Below, in pieces: positions 36,176-47,431 of a stretch of DNA of 64,000 bases. The position numbers and the translations under genes were made by a program. The notes below the pieces were generated by a model, which had not been told where the DNA came from, made no database searches, and saw only the letters and a program-made list of their open reading frames with translations. The DNA lies in the NCBI RefSeq assembly GCF_034190915.1, contig NW_026947514.1, forward strand, positions 620,001-684,000. Reading direction: 5' to 3'. The first letter of the stretch is position 1, and every line of letters starts with the position of its first letter. The DNA is from Cavia porcellus (lineage: Eukaryota > Chordata > Mammalia > Rodentia > Caviidae).

Positions 36176-36272
36176 AGATGTGGTGGTGCATGCCTGTAAC
36201 TCCAGCATTTGGAGGATTGAGGCAGAATAATTGGGAGTTTAAGGCCAGCTTGCTACCTGGTGAGAAGAGATA
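36176..36272 (+). repeat. B1 SINE 5' fragment
   Basis: 'GATGTGGTGGTGCATGCCTG', 'TAACTCCAGCATTTGGAGG' and 'AAGGCCAGCTTGCTAC'; the 3' half is missing. Confidence 0.82.
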
Positions 36273-36873
36273 GTAGGAGGGAGGGATGTAGAGACAGAGC
36301 CGGACCCCGTGAGAGACAGAAGGGGTCTAGAAATCGGGTTGTCTCAGAGGCTTTCTCCAAGGGTATTTTATACAGCAGAATCAGGATGCGCTTTGAGGGT
36401 ATGCCTCAAACTACAATCAATCAGTAGGATTACAAGTAGCTAATATTATTGATCCAATAGGGAAATGAGGCCCACAGCAATGTACATGGCGAGCATCACT
36501 AAGTTTAGGACAAAGGTTTTCCTGGAAAGGGATGAGTATGTGTCTGGATGTTGTGGCCACCCACCTGGGCGTCTGATGCCCTAGCTGGGCCACTGGAGCG
36601 GTGGTGCTAATCACAGCACAATCTCAAGCTGCTCTAGCTCTGGGGAGGCTTGTGTCTAGCTACTGTGCCTCTACCATGAAGCCCCAGGCCAGCTTTCTTT
36701 GGATCTGCCTCCAGGCACAACTGTGATCTGTCTCATCCCCCCACACTGACTATGGGTGGGGAGTTCCCATTAATTTCTGACAGGTTCAGCTGCCTAGAAC
36801 ACTGCCTTGTGCTTTTTCTAAGGGCTTATCAGACAGAGGTCTAATTTCTGACTCTTAGCCAGTATCTTTTATT

Positions 36874-37022
36874 ATTTTTTTCTGAGGCAGGGTCCTGGTA
36901 TGCAGTTTATGCTGGCTTTAAACTCGCTATGTATCCCAGGCTGGCCTCAAACTCAGGGCAATCATACTGCCTCAGCCTCTTGATTTCTGGGATTACAGGC
37001 ATGTACCATTATATGTGGCCAG
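36874..37022 (-). repeat. B1 SINE (antisense)
   Basis: 'CTGAGGCAGGGTCCTGGTAT', 'CCCAGGCTGGCCTCAAACTC' and 'TTCTGGGATTACAGGCATG' in reverse B1 order. Confidence 0.9.
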
Positions 37023-37657
37023 ATTTGTTACTTTTATATAAGAAACATAACTGATTGTCCTGTAGTACTGTGTATCTGAGGACCATGCCAATTCATTAAT
37101 TTGAAACATCTACCTAGAAATTCTTGAGGGTCTCCTGCAATCAGATCTTATCTTCTGAGATTGGTGATGCTTTCAGTAGTTTCTTTTCCAGTTCTTACGA
37201 TTTTTCTTTCTTACCTTCTTGCACCAGCCATGCTTGCACAATGCTGCATGGTGCAGTGATATGGGTCTCTTGGTCTCTTTCTTCCTCCTATTTTCACCAT
37301 TTCTCCACTCATTATTTCCTCTTGGCTTTTGTAAGCACACTATTCAGGTGAAGGGAATCCCTTGTGTAGTAAAGAATATAACTTTGCTGGAGGAGAGGCT
37401 GGGTTATTTGCCCTCAGGTTCTAGGAGGTGTCTAATCCAAGTGCCTCAGCCTGGGAGCCACACTAGACTGCTCCATAAGGTGTTGGGGGGGGTGGCACTG
37501 GGCAACTGGGCCATGCACCCTCAGCCCGACCTCTAGAAGGGCTAGACTACAGCTAGTCTGCAGTCTCCTTTGCTGAGACTCTACCAGAAAAGGATCACTG
37601 GAAGCTCACTGGGGTGTCCTAGGTCCTACCCCTTGTGCCTCTGCCTTGGCTGACTTG

Positions 37658-37771
37658 TTTTTGTTGAGATGGGTCTCACTACCTAGCCCAGGCTGGCTTC
37701 CACTTGAGGTGATCCTCCTGCCTCAGCCTTCTTGGTGCTGGAATTACAGGCATGTGCTGCCATGTCCAGCA
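37658..37771 (-). repeat. B1 SINE (antisense)
   Basis: 'TTGAGATGGGTCTCACTACC', 'AGCCCAGGCTGGCTTCC' and 'TGGTGCTGGAATTACAGGC'. Confidence 0.88.
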
Positions 37772-38631
37772 GGTTGAACTTTTATCAGCTGTGTTTTCTA
37801 CACTTACTGAGATTCCCATTTTTCCTACTGTAACGAAGTGTGCTGATTTTGGAATGCTAAAGAAAGTTGACATTCCTGGAGGAAGCCCAACTTGATTGCA
37901 AGAGAGCTCTTCTACACTACCTCAGGTCTAACTGATCATTGGTTTGCAATCCTGAAGCACTGTATGCTCAGAAGAAAACAGCCTGTAGATTTTACCCTTT
38001 CCATGCTTCAGTATCAAGGTTATGCTGTGTCTAAACTGGAAAATTTTCCAGACTTGTGACTCAGGCATGGCATGCACTTGAGCACCATAGTACTCTGGGT
38101 TTAAAAAAATCGTGAGATGGACGCTATTTATTCAATTTGTCTGTTCCACATATTCGATCACCAATTGCCATATCAGTAACCCATGGGTCCATCTCTATTA
38201 TACAGAGCTTTCTTGTTTGTCTGCCTCCTTTTGAGGCATGTTCTGGCACTCCTGTTAATTACAGTACTGAATGCTGGACACACTGCCTGGTGAAACACAG
38301 TGGAAGGCATCTTAATTAAAATTTTTGCTATCAACCTGGCAGGTGAAAAGCAGCATCTGACAAAGGTCTAATGTGTGACCCACTCTTTGCAGGCTGAGCA
38401 CCCAGTCATCAGTTGAAGGGTGTGTGAATTTCCTTTGCTCACTTTTGAATCTTGTTTTAATGTGCAGGGCTCTGTGTTACAGAATTAGATCCATGGGAGC
38501 CATGTCTAGAAAACGTTTCTTTCCCGTGTTTTCACCTGATGTTTCACAGGCATGCTTTTAGTCGAGTTATACTTACCAGCCTCAATAGCTTTTGTGTGAA
38601 GTATCCAACAATCTAAATTGACTTTTCTGTC

Positions 38632-38826
38632 TATTCCCCAACCTCTGTATTGGGGATGGAACCCAGGGCCTTCAAATGCGTTACATCCCCAATTCTTTCC
38701 TTATTTTGAGACACAGTCTCACTAAGTCTCTGGCTGTCCAGGGTTGGGTAAAACGTGCTGTCTCCTGCCTTGGCCTCCCTAGTGCTGGGATTAACAGGCA
38801 TGTGGCACCTTCCTCCCTGCCTACTC
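38632..38826 (-). repeat. B1-ID dimeric SINE (antisense)
   Basis: ID-like 'GGGATGGAACCCAGGGCC' then 'TTGAGACACAGTCTCACTAA' and 'AGTGCTGGGATTAACAGGC' of a reverse B1. Confidence 0.85.
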
Positions 38827-38879
38827 TGTCCCTCAAGCCTTGCCAACAGCGACTCTTTGCAGGCCTAATTCAGAGCAAT

Positions 38880-39740
38880 CCCGCAGGGGTCTCCCCTCAG
38901 GCTCCGCGGAGAGCCACGTCCCTCCCGCACGCGAACTCCCTGGAGAGGCGAGCTCCTCCCAGCCAGCGCCGCACGGCCGAAGCCGAAGGAGATCCGACAG
39001 CGGCGCTTCGCCGCGCAGGCCAGGCTGGCGCTCCATCACTCTCTTCACGCTCCGCTCCTTCCTTCCCGAGCCAACCTAGCAACAGTGACGCTACCCTCGG
39101 CCAGGACGCTCTCCGGGAGGGCGGGACAGGCCAATGAGCCGCGAGGAGGGGCCTGGCGCGAGGAGGGACCCGGCGCGAAGAGACCTGGGAGTTGGGAACC
39201 CAAACGCGCGCTACGGAGATCTGGGAAGGGTGGGGCGAGGCCGGGCGCAAAGATACCTGGGAGGCGGCAGTGCTGGGCGGGGCGGCGCAAAGCAACCTGG
39301 GAGCCAACGGGGCGGGGCTGGGCGGGGCGGGGCCCCGCGCAGAGAGATGTGGAAGTGCTGGAGGCCAACGGCCCGCGCCGACGCGCGGGAACGCTGGTGG
39401 CCGAGGCCCCTCCCCGTCGGGTTTGAACCGAGCCCCGCCCCGCGTTCGGCCAATCGGCAGCCGGGTGGCTGCGCCGAGGCGGCTCTTTGTAGGTGCCCAC
39501 CGGCTCGCGGGCGCTGAGCGGCGCGGTGGGACGGCCTCGCGGCGCAGGTGAGCAGCAGCGCGGGGCGGGGACCGGTGGGGGCAGCAGGGCTCCCCATGAC
39601 GGGACTGCGGGGGCGGCTTCCGCAGCGGGCGGGCGGGCTGGACCGACGCCTTTTTGTCGGTCCTCTGCCTGTCTGTCCGGCGCTGACCCCCGACGTCTGA
39701 GCGCGCCGCCAGCCTGGTGAGTGCGGCTCGGGTTCTGTCC
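38880..39740 (+). promoter_or_regulatory. CDCA4: CpG island promoter and non-coding exon 1 of CDCA4
   Basis: Very CpG- and GC-box-rich (GGGGCGGGG repeats) with no TATA box. CCAAT boxes are at about 39,130 and, as GGCCAATCGG, at about 39,447. Three near-repeats with core GGCGCRAAG-n-ACCTGGGAG lie at about 39,172, 39,244 and 39,282. A CHR-like TTTGAA sits at about 39,422. Two good donors follow: GGCGCAG|GTGAGC (GT at 39,548) and GCCTG|GTGAGT (GT at 39,717). Either can splice to the CDCA4 acceptor at 44,206. The exact start site is not shown by the sequence. Confidence 0.8.
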
Positions 39741-40645
39741 TTTGTTTCCTGGCCTCACTTCCTTGCAGAGGCGCGCCAAGCACGCTTGGTGGTCCACCTT
39801 CTGTCCTAAACTCCTTCCTGGCCTGTTGGAGCTCTCTCCGGCCGCAGGGACGGGAACCTGGGTCCCCCTACTGGTGCATCCTGGTGGGGTTCTCCAGAGC
39901 TCCTCTCCCCCAACATGGGTCCCCAGGAAAAGGCTGCCAGAGCACGCGTGGCGATGCCTTGGTCCAGACAGCGCCAGTATTTCCCTCCCGGGGCCTTTGT
40001 GTCTGGCGTTCTAGAGCGCAGAGTTGAGGTAACAGTTCTTGCAGATCAGCTGGAGGGAGAACTGCCCTCCCCTCCCTCCGGGCTGGGTTTACAGCTGAGG
40101 TCCGTCCTTATTTGTGAAAGGTCATTTTGTTTTAAGTTAGAGCGAAATTCGGGTAGAGTCAACTGGCCTTTCTCGGTGCTGTCTTGGAAAGGGGCCAGAA
40201 GTTTCCCTCAAGTTGCTGCTGGCAAACGATCCTTAAGAAGGTCAGAAGTAGCTGGAGTCAACCTTTTGATAAGGGACTATGGAAGATTTTAAGCAAAGGG
40301 TGGTGGAGTGATGGATTCTCAAGTCCCTATAGGCTTAGGGATTCCCTTGGATGAGTATTTCAGAGTAACTTCACCATGTGATGGGAACACAAATGGTTAA
40401 TATTGATTCACTTAAAATCCTAGCACCCATGAGAGTGTCCAGCAATGGCTACCTGCTATGATGGTGACAGGTCAGAGACAAAACTATCCCTCCCAGCCCT
40501 GGATTTTTTTTTTTAAGAGAATAAAACAAAAGAATGAAACGAAACAAAACAGAACAATGAGAAGATCTTGGATTTAAAGAACAAGACGGTAGGAAATCAA
40601 CAATGGTTACTGTATTGCATACTGTTAGCCTCTTTAGTTGCTCGG

Positions 40646-40800
40646 CCAGATGAGGTGGTGCACACCTGTAATCCCAGCACTCAGGAGGCAGAGGCAGGAG
40701 GATCATTGAGAGTTCAAGACCAGCCTGGGCCACAAAGTGAGCTCAAGGCTAGCCCGAACAGTATGAGACCCTGTCTCAAAAGAAAAAAGAAAAAAAAAAT
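40646..40800 (+). repeat. B1 SINE
   Basis: 'GCACACCTGTAATCCCAGCA', 'GGAGGCAGAGGCAGGAGGAT' and 'GAGACCCTGTCTCAAAAG' with an A-rich tail. Confidence 0.95.
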
Positions 40801-41644
40801 AGCTGCTCAGACTATCATATATAGGCATGTAAAGTTACTCAAACAATATAAGCACTAAATTGTTTGCTTCAGTTGCTATCATTTCAGAAGTTTAGGTATG
40901 TGGCTTCTAATTTCTTTTGTGGCAGTGTCTCCTGAACTTGTTGAGCTGCAGACCTTTTGATCAGAGCGTGGAGACCTGCATGTTCCTCTGGCCACTGAGA
41001 TGTGTGAATGAACCGCTTGCTGTCAGATAGAAATGCCTTCATCGTGGAGTGCCTGTTGTGTGCAGTCTCTGTCAAACCACAGTTTGCACCCTGCAGGCCT
41101 TGCTTACCCCAGGCCTCTCCCATCCCTTGCCATGTTAGAGTCTCTCTACCTACCTGACACCCCTCTTCCAGCCAGTGTTGCAGGACTGTGGGTTGCCTGC
41201 TAACTTGGCTGTCCCTTGGACACCAGTTGGTGGGTTTTAGGTACTCAACTTCATGGGAAAGACCTGCCTGTGGGTGGGAAAAAAACAACAGGAAGCCAGA
41301 CTGCAGCCACAAAGGCATTCTGCCTTTTGTCACCCCAAAACAAAGGGCTCAGCAGCCTCCTAACAAGAATGTGAATGGTCCCAGGCTTGTCCAGCTCAGG
41401 CTGGGCCAGCCTAAACGGGTTCTAGTTCCCTACCTGTCCTGGGTCAGGGTTCCATGTCCCTGTCCGTGTGTATGTTCAAACTGTTGGGCAGACACTGATG
41501 AGGTGTTTCTGAGCTTGCTGTCTCTGCAGTGATAGAATCCCAGTGCTGCCTACAGGGCAAGGCTGCTGAGGCTGAGCCTCTTCAGATCCCCGGACCATGC
41601 TCCTAAGGCTTGCAGCTAACGGCATTCCAGGGTCACCACCTGAC

Positions 41645-41735
41645 ACTGGTGTGTGCCGGTGGCCTTCCCTCTCTCATCGGTGCACGCCGGTGGCCTTCTG
41701 CCTGTCACTGGCATGCGCTGGTGGCCTTCTGGGAA
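41645..41735. repeat. Short tandem repeat, about 3 copies
   Basis: Copies share the core GGTGGCCTTC preceded by a GTGCACGC/GTGTGCC-like stretch, with spacing of about 37 bases. Confidence 0.8.
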
Positions 41736-41991
41736 CGGGACGTAGGGGCACCAAAGGCATTATGCTCAGTGTAATTTCTTGAGCTCTCTTCAAGTGTGAC
41801 GTGCCAGTCCCTGGTCAGTCATACTGGTCTCCCATGGACTAGCCCACCCAGTGAGGGGTCATCATCAGATTTCCAGAGTCACGGAGGGCAGCCAAGGATT
41901 CTAGCTGTAATATAGGGCTTAATTCATCCCATTTGAGTGAATGTAGTGAGTGCTACATTAAATCTTGCGTAGTTGAAATTTTGTAGTCAGC

Positions 41992-42056
41992 TTTTTTTTG
42001 TTTGTTTTTTGTACTGGGAATCAAACTCAGTACCTTGTACCAGGCAAGTGCTTTGA
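41992..42056 (-). repeat. ID-like SINE fragment (antisense)
   Basis: 'GTACTGGGAATCAAACTCAG' and 'ACCAGGCAAGTGCTTT' match reverse ID; the 5' end is missing. Confidence 0.8.
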
Positions 42057-42223
42057 AATTTCGGATATGGTTTAAAAGAGATAACCAAAGGTGGAAGAAC
42101 TTGCCACAGAGGAACTTTTGGGGCTTAGTTCTTTCTGTAGTGTCTAGTGTCTTTCTGTAGTTAGACTTCTTATATTAATTCTCAGTAAACTGAGAAATTT
42201 TCACCGGCGACATGATTTTGTTT

Positions 42224-42366
42224 CTTTTTGAGACAGGATCTTGCTGCGTAGTGCAGGCTGGCCTTGGGTTCACTGTGTAGCCCACACTGGCTTCTAACTC
42301 TCAGCAATTCTTCTGCCACTGCCTCTTGGGAGCTGGGATTACAGGTGTGTGCCACCATGCCCAGCC
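42224..42366 (-). repeat. B1 SINE (antisense)
   Basis: 'TTTTTGAGACAGGATCTTGC', 'GCAGGCTGGCCTTGGGTTC' and 'GAGCTGGGATTACAGGTGTG'. Confidence 0.92.
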
Positions 42367-42507
42367 AAGCGAATGATTTTTTTTAAAACCTCTGTAGAAG
42401 TTCAATTTGGACCAAGACAAAAAGCTTGAGTACTATATTACTAGAAGCGATCAAAATACTTTTTATGTACTTTTGTGATAAACTCCTTCCATTTTAAAAT
42501 AGGTGAT

Positions 42508-42600
42508 AGGCCAGGGATTTGGTTTAGTGGCGTAAGCGCCTGCCTGGTGAGCGCAAGGTCCTGAGTTCAATTCCCGGTATCAAAAAGATAATACAATACG
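42508..42600 (+). repeat. ID SINE, diverged
   Basis: 'GGCCAGGGATTTGGTTTAGT' and 'GGTCCTGAGTTCAATTCCC' with a short A-rich tail. In the CDCA4 intron. Confidence 0.88.
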
Positions 42601-44211
42601 AAAATAAAAAATGTGATATTTTAGCTGGTGTGTCTCAAGTAGGGCTATAATGGACAGTAACTCTCACTCGCCATTCTAGGATATTAGACTTGCAGGGGAA
42701 ATAAACTTTGACTGAATCTGTCTTTTAACTTTTATTTTGAAATAAAGCCCCGTGCTCAGCTGGTGGAGAAATGTCAGAGGCCTTGGGTGTCATCCCTGTA
42801 AGGCATGGCAGTCTGGTGTCCACAGATGCAGTTGGTACAGGGGTCAGTGTGGGATTAGGTGAGGTCCAGCACCTGCCCCTCGTCCTCACCTGGCCACCAC
42901 AGAACTGCCCTGTGAGCAGCATTGCATGGCATGTGGCTCTGGAGACTGCTTTTCCTTCCCCAGCAGGATGGGACTGTTTACAGTTCAGGGCCTTGCAGGT
43001 GGAGTGTGGGGGGACATTCTTGTACATGTTTTCACATTTCGGTGGGATAAATGCCCAAGAGGTTACTTCATTAAAGTGTCAGAGTGTTGCATGCACAGGA
43101 GGTGAGATCTGCCACACTGATGGGAAATTAGAAGAAAGGTAGACCTTTGTTTCCTGTTCCAGGGTAGGTCAGGTGAGCCCACAGGGTCCTGGGGACATGA
43201 GTTGGTGCCAGTTCTCAGTCTGCAGTGTCCCAAGCTCCATCTTGGCTTTTGTGCAGGGATAGTATATGCCCTATACAACAACAGCTCCCCAGAAGTACCT
43301 GGTACAGGGAGCCTTTGGATTGAACTTTCTAAAAAGAAACCTGAAGTTTGCACATTTAAAAGAATATTTGTTTAGTGAATTAATTTGTTTATTAGCTTCA
43401 GATGAATTATTTGAAATTACCGTGTTTGGCTACATTACCAACATGAGAAGAGAGGACTTTAGTATATCCTCACTTAGCTTTGTGTTCTGGAAGCAGTGCT
43501 TGCTGGTGTTCATGCTGGGTGTCAGAACCTGCCAGACCCTGGTCCTAGTCAGCTTTGCAGCTCTGAGGCACAGGCTGTGCCCCAGCAAAGGCTGGTGCTT
43601 CCTGCTGCTGCGTTGGGCCTGGGGAGATGTCAGGCGGAAGGTGTGTGGGGAGTGCGGACCCCGTGAGCATGGACTTGCTGGGTGGGCCCTTGTCCCTTTG
43701 TGGAGCCGCTGGTGAGGAGGCGCAGCTGCATTCGCTCCAGGCACATTTAGGGGAGGCAGCTTTTCAACGGGCTGCCTGCCATCAGCAGCAGGCTTTCATT
43801 AGTAAGCAGCTAAGAGGGAAGGGCCCCAGTATAGGGATAGCTCTGCTGCTGGCTGGGGTGTGGTCCTGCAGATCCTCAGCACTATCCCTTCCCCAGCAAT
43901 GTGTTTGATGCTCCACTTTGAGGTCCCTCCTCTGTCCTAGACCCAAAGTTGAGATTGTTGGGGTGGAATTTAAATGTAGCTCTTTAAATATATTTCTCCT
44001 GCTTCTGTCCATTTATCTGTTGATGGAAGAAGTTGTGCTAAACTTAGAACTTTGTCATCTATGACATGCAGGGGCAGGACTGCCTCAGGATCATGATCGT
44101 GAGCACTGGTGTCGCTTCGCTTTCTCTGAGGGCTGGTGGCTGTCCTGGGTTGCTGTCTGTGGGTGGTGCGGAGATGTGCTACATGGATCCTCCTTGGTTT
44201 TCACAGGCACA

Positions 44212-44937
44212 ATGTTTGCCCGAGGACTGAAGAGGAAATGTGTTGACCAGGAAGAAGTCGAGGAGGGTGCACTGGCTGGCTTCAGCTCCATCCCTTCCTA
44301 CAGCCTGCAGCGGCAGTCGCTCCTGGACATGTCCCTAGTCAAGCTCCAGCTCTGCCACATGCTGGTGGAGCCCAACCTCTGCCGTTCGGTCCTCATTGCT
44401 AACACTGTCCGGCAAATCCAGGAGGAGATGACCCGGGATGGTGTGGGGCGTGGGACAGCACCCCAGAGCACTGGGCGGGCACCACTCGACCGCCTGGTAT
44501 CCACAGAGATCCTGTGTCGTACAGTGAGGGGACCAGAGGCTGGGTGCCCTGTTCCCGACCTGGGAGATGGCGCCATACAAGGTCCACTTCCCGAGCTTTA
44601 CACAGTTGACTCCGCAGAGGTGCCCAGGAGTCCTCAGAGTAGCCTTTGGGAAATGGACAGTCCTCGAGAAAACAGGGGGAGCTTTCAGAAGTCTCTGGAT
44701 CAGATATTTGAGACCCTGGAGCATAAAAACCCCAGCTCCATGGAGGACTTGTTCTCAGACATGGACAGTTCCTACTATGACCTGGACACCATGCTGACGG
44801 GAATGATGAGCAGTTCCAAGCCAGGCCTCTGTGATGGACTAGACAGCTTTGCTGCAGCTGCCCCCTCGCCTGGCTCCAGCTGCAAGTCCGACCTGGGTGA
44901 ACTGGACCATGTGGTGGAGATCTTGGTGGAGACCTGA
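44212..44937 (+). CDS. CDCA4: CDCA4 (HEPP), SERTA-domain cell-cycle cofactor
   Basis: Complete 241-residue protein in one coding exon, the length known for mammalian CDCA4. It is a nuclear member of the SERTAD/TRIP-Br family reported to modulate E2F/Rb-dependent transcription and to be induced by E2F. A basic KRK motif lies at residues 7-9. The SERTA domain spans about residues 32-78 (LVKLQLCHMLVEPNLCRSVL is its core). A Ser/Pro-rich middle follows, then acidic segments with DLDTML and a C-terminal ELDHVVEILVE motif typical of the family's transactivation region. An acceptor (TTTTCACAG) lies five bases upstream of the ATG, so the exon also carries the end of the 5' UTR. An in-frame ATG at 44,176 lies in the intron before the acceptor and is not used in the spliced mRNA. 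No disruption is seen. Confidence 0.97.
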   Translation: MFARGLKRKCVDQEEVEEGALAGFSSIPSYSLQRQSLLDMSLVKLQLCHMLVEPNLCRSVLIANTVRQIQEEMTRDGVGRGTAPQSTGRAPLDRLVSTEILCRTVRGPEAGCPVPDLGDGAIQGPLPELYTVDSAEVPRSPQSSLWEMDSPRENRGSFQKSLDQIFETLEHKNPSSMEDLFSDMDSSYYDLDTMLTGMMSSSKPGLCDGLDSFAAAAPSPGSSCKSDLGELDHVVEILVET

Positions 44938-46335
44938 GAGGAGGCCCTTGATGGGCCTGGGACAAGGCTGGAGCCCCAGAGAGCTTCTCAGTGTCTTGCA
45001 CCCCAGAGACTGAGGCGACCTGTTCTGTATAAGGGGTTCTTACAGCCTGCAGCCCGTGGCCTGCCCAGCCCAGCCCAGCTGTCCATGGGGTCTGAGAATG
45101 TCCCTGGACAGATGGCCTTCTGCAAAGGTTGCAGCTCCTCAGGCTTGTCCACCCTTTCCAAGGAGGGCAGGACAGAGTCTTGCTGGAGGAAGTGGGAGTG
45201 CTCTGAAGTTTCAGCCCTGCCCCAGGCAACAGCTCACAGCCCTGGGTCTGTCCCTTTTGGTATCAGGGTAGATGTAAGGGCCCAAGCTGCATCTGACCTG
45301 GTTTAAATTTAGATAGGTGAACTTTTTTAAATTAAGTTTTATATGTTTTGGACACTATTTTGTCTTAAGATGTATTTTTTAAACTTTTATATTTTACCCT
45401 TTTAGGTTTTTTCACTATTTTCTTAAAAGTATATTTTTTCTATAAAACATCTTTTGCTGCTACTTTGGAAACTTTTATAACCCAAACAGTTGCAGTTGGT
45501 ATGTTTTGTTTTTTTTAAGGTTTGAATGGGGGGTTTTTCCTAAATGTTCCTCCATACTCCAAGGGAACACACACCTGTTATGGTCTTCTGCTTGGCTTTA
45601 CGTGCGACCCTCTACATTGGTCTGTGCTGTTGCAGGGGAGCCAAATTGTGGCACAGCACAGTGGCACCGGGGACCACACACAGCTGCAATGTAATTATTA
45701 CTAGATCTCTCCAGAGCCACAGTTGCCTAGACCTCAGTGTCAGGAGGGTTTTACTTATGCTTGTTTATGCGAAAATCCCCTGGAATCCAAGCTCCTGTAT
45801 TTGTGTGGGAGTCACAGACACCAGCTGCTCTCCAGAGACCACAGGTCTCGGGTGCCTTCCATTAGGTCATGTGCAGGGAGGACTCCTTGTGTCCACCTTC
45901 TTGCGCTCTAGCCTGGGTCCGCCTGCTCCTTGAAGTGTACACCGCTGATGTCAGGTGCCAGGTACTGCGTATGGAACTGGTGTGTGCCTGTTGGGTTGGA
46001 AGATGCCCACTTGTTCTGTTAAATGGTTCTGGAATGACATTTTAAGTTACACTGATGTCTGGGGTGAAAAAAGTCTCTGACCACTCAGTCTTGAGGGACA
46101 GTTAGGTGCTGCCTGAGCTAAGCTGGGTTGGCCCTGCCCTCCAGCGCCTGGGGAGGCGCCCAAGTCTGATTCCTCTAGACCTGGACCCACTTGTGTTTCT
46201 TGTTTGTCTTACGCTATTTTCTGATTTCCCCTCCTTTGGGCCTACACTATTTGTTGTTTTCTTTTGTGCATATGGCCATTCTTTATTGTCAGTGATGTAA
46301 ACCTCACTTTATTAAAAATGTCCAACAAACAAAAT
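44938..46335 (+). other. CDCA4: CDCA4 3' UTR
   Basis: AT-rich stretches (45,300-45,520) and an ATTAAA signal at 46,311-46,316 within CACTTTATTAAAAATGTCC give an UTR of about 1.4 kb. An 8-base match to the miR-15/16/195/424 seed site (TGCTGCTA) is at 45,455-45,462. The 3' end is inferred from the signal. Confidence 0.7.
46311..46316 (+). terminator. CDCA4: Polyadenylation signal ATTAAA (CDCA4)
   Basis: The commonest variant of AATAAA, at the end of the AT-rich UTR. No better signal lies between the stop codon and this site. Confidence 0.6.
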
Positions 46336-46924
46336 GGAAATATGCTGTGACTCACCTGCTGTGTCATGATCCTTCAGTATTTCAGACTGTCTTTAGAGTT
46401 AACTGCTTTGGAGAGACGGGATGAGTTCCTCTTAGATCCATTAAATAGGCAGGGAATGGATCTCTTATTTTCCTGACCTCACAATTCCGAGGTGAAACTC
46501 CCCTTTACTTTGCTCGGCACCTCACCCAGTTGCAGGGGCCTCTGCTCAAGGTTGGGCAGCGTGTAGATTTGCCAGGGCTCAGCAGCACCGCGGCATGAGG
46601 CTGCAGGTGAACACTGGTCTGGCCTGGTCCCAGGTGCACAGCCTCTTGCTACTCTGGGAAGTGTTCCTGTGGAAACCAGTTTAAAGGGTGTGCATTTGTA
46701 TGATAAACCTATAGCAGTTACTTTCTTTACAATTGTCTCTTCAAATATCATTTGTTCTGTTTCAGTACCAGCTATGGTGTCTTTTGGCAGCCTTGACAAG
46801 TGTAAGGTATTGGAGGAGACCTGGTGCCTGAGGGCTGCGGGATGCTTGTTAGGCAGAGTAGGCCTGATAGACTTGCCCTTTTGAAGGACTGCGAGTGATC
46901 TGCTCTGCGAGGCTTCCTCCAGTG

Positions 46925-47085
46925 GCGACCGCGCTGTGCTGCTGTGCTGCTGTGCTGCGGTGCGTGTGCTGCTGTGCGTGTGTTGCTGTGCGTGTGCTGC
47001 TGTGCGTGTGCTGCTGTGCGTGTGTTGCTGTGCGTGTGCTGCGGTGCGTGTGCTGCGGTGCGTGTGCTGCGGTGCGTGTGCTGAG
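46925..47085. repeat. 14-bp minisatellite (GCGTGTGCTGCTGT)n
   Basis: About eleven tandem units with C/T variants (CTGCTGT, TTGCTGT, CTGCGGT). Since 14 is not a multiple of three, the open frames across it are artefacts of the repeat. Confidence 0.95.
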
Positions 47086-47214
47086 GAACTACGAGCACTT
47101 GGAAGTGGGCCTTGGGGGGGTTGAAGGTTGAACCTTATTTCCTGGGCTCATTTTTGCTTACTGTTCGTTGGAAGGTGCTTCTTTGTTTTTTCTTTTCTCT
47201 TTGTTTCTCTCTCT

Positions 47215-47335
47215 CTCTTTTTTTTTGAGACAGTCTCACCGTGTAGCCCAGGCTGGCCTCCAACTCACAGTGACCCTCGCTCCTCAGTTTCCTGAGTGCT
47301 GGGGTTATAGGTGTGTGCCACCAACCTGGCAGGGA
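47215..47335 (-). repeat. B1 SINE (antisense)
   Basis: 'TTTTTGAGACAGTCTCACCG', 'GTAGCCCAGGCTGGCCTCC' and 'TGAGTGCTGGGGTTATAGG'. Confidence 0.92.
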
Positions 47336-47431
47336 AAGTGCTAGTTTCCTCCATGAGCATGGTGGTTGGGCCATTTTTCCATAAATTTCTTGTCATGTTT
47401 AATCATAAATGTATGGATTTTTCTTTTTCTT

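Larger units (their letters stand above)
34092..38880. other. Intergenic, SINE-rich, no gene recognised
   Basis: Between the LTR and the CDCA4 CpG island there are unique sequences and several SINEs listed separately. The stretch 37,030-38,630 is AT-rich and shows nothing I can name beyond one B1. Confidence 0.5.
39717..44206 (+). other. CDCA4: CDCA4 intron 1
   Basis: It runs from one of the two donors at the CpG island (39,548 or 39,717) to the acceptor TGGTTTTCACAG ending at 44,206. It contains B1 and ID elements and a three-copy 37-bp-like tandem at about 41,645-41,735, but no coding sequence that I recognise. Confidence 0.7.

Noticed and set aside
39045..39797. A 250-codon minus-strand frame over the CDCA4 CpG island
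   Set aside because: It is a low-complexity Arg/Pro/Ala-rich translation of CpG-island DNA, where stop codons are rare by composition.
44176..44211. An upstream in-frame start extending CDCA4 by 12 residues
   Set aside because: It lies before the splice acceptor ending at 44,206, so it is intronic. The ATG at 44,212 gives the known 241-residue length.
46895..47131. A Cys/Val-rich open frame
   Set aside because: It is the translation of the 14-bp minisatellite, which reads through three frames in turn.
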